Below, one piece after another: positions 5,705-5,774 of a stretch of DNA of 5,774 nucleotides. Each line of letters opens with the position of its first letter. Position 1 is the stretch's first letter. This DNA comes from JACQNR01 sp049515175 (GTDB lineage: Bacteria; Acidobacteriota; Terriglobia; UBA7540). The stretch covers positions 1-5,774 of the forward strand of contig JBEKUI010000276.1 of the NCBI GenBank assembly GCA_049515175.1. Direction: 5' to 3'. Under the pieces are notes generated by a model, which was not told where the DNA came from, did no database searches, and saw nothing but the letters and a program-made list of their open reading frames with translations. The position numbers and the translations under genes were made by a program.

Positions 5705-5739
5705 AAAAGTCTAAAGTCGAAAGTCCAAGGTCGAAAGTT
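5705..5739. repeat. Heptamer repeat family C
   Basis: Five heptamers follow the stop of the fibre-like gene: AAAAGTC, TAAAGTC, GAAAGTC, CAAGGTC and GAAAGTT (5705-5739). The unit differs from families A and B, but the period is the same. No inverted partner is seen within the window; one may lie downstream. It has no hairpin and no T-run, so it gives no sign of a terminator. Confidence 0.75.
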
Positions 5740-5748
5740 AAGAGCGCC

Positions 5749-5774
5749 ATGCTCATTGCGTTCTTGCTCCTGAC
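5749..5774 (+). CDS. Possible start of a further gene (partial, cut by the window)
   Basis: An ATG at 5749 opens MLIAFLLL before the edge, a hydrophobic start that could be a signal peptide or membrane segment. The upstream AAGAG (5740-5744) is a weak ribosome binding site. The frame is also open upstream, so the true start may differ. Only eight codons are visible, and no function can be given. Confidence 0.35.

Noticed and set aside
3990..5756. 588-codon open frame on the minus strand opposite the fibre-like gene
   Set aside because: It has no recognisable motif, is rich in Arg and Gly as expected for the complement of a GC-rich gene, begins in repeat DNA without a good ribosome binding site, and the plus strand has clear fibre motifs throughout.

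Overview
This GC-rich window reads as a short stretch of phage-derived or phage-like genes, all on the + strand: a tail-completion (virion morphogenesis) protein, an unrecognised 184-residue protein that could be a neck or tail component, and a 1484-residue modular tail-fibre-like protein. The first codons of a fourth gene run off the right edge. No diagnostic host gene is present. The base composition and the load of palindromic and 7-nt repeats suggest a repeat-rich, medium-to-high-GC bacterium such as an acidobacterium or a similar soil or sediment lineage. That placement is a weak inference.

Layout: 1-55 is the right part of a palindromic repeat element. 68-568 is the tail-completion gene, and a second palindromic element that folds as a cloverleaf lies inside its reading frame (248-305). 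564-622 is an inverted pair of heptamer (7-nt) repeat tracts. 629-1183 is the second gene. 1209-1243 is a second heptamer family that runs up to the ribosome binding site of the next gene. 1248-5702 is the giant fibre-like gene, whose first 26 or so codons are made of the same two heptamer families in inverted orientation. 5705-5739 is a third heptamer family, and a possible new gene starts at 5749.

The three genes are close together (60-64 nt gaps) and probably cotranscribed. The first two would help finish and join a phage neck or tail, and the third would be the host-contact fibre. The tail tube, tape-measure and baseplate genes normally found between them are absent here. The fibre-like protein also carries what looks like a Sec signal peptide and seven spaced pairs of cysteines, which is not normal for a virion protein assembled in the cytoplasm.

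The most notable signal is that repeat DNA has become protein at two places: a 58-bp cloverleaf palindrome supplies about 19 residues of the tail-completion protein, and heptamer repeats supply the hydrophobic core of the fibre protein's signal peptide. No promoter or convincing intrinsic terminator was found. No stretch longer than 300 bases lacks a gene.
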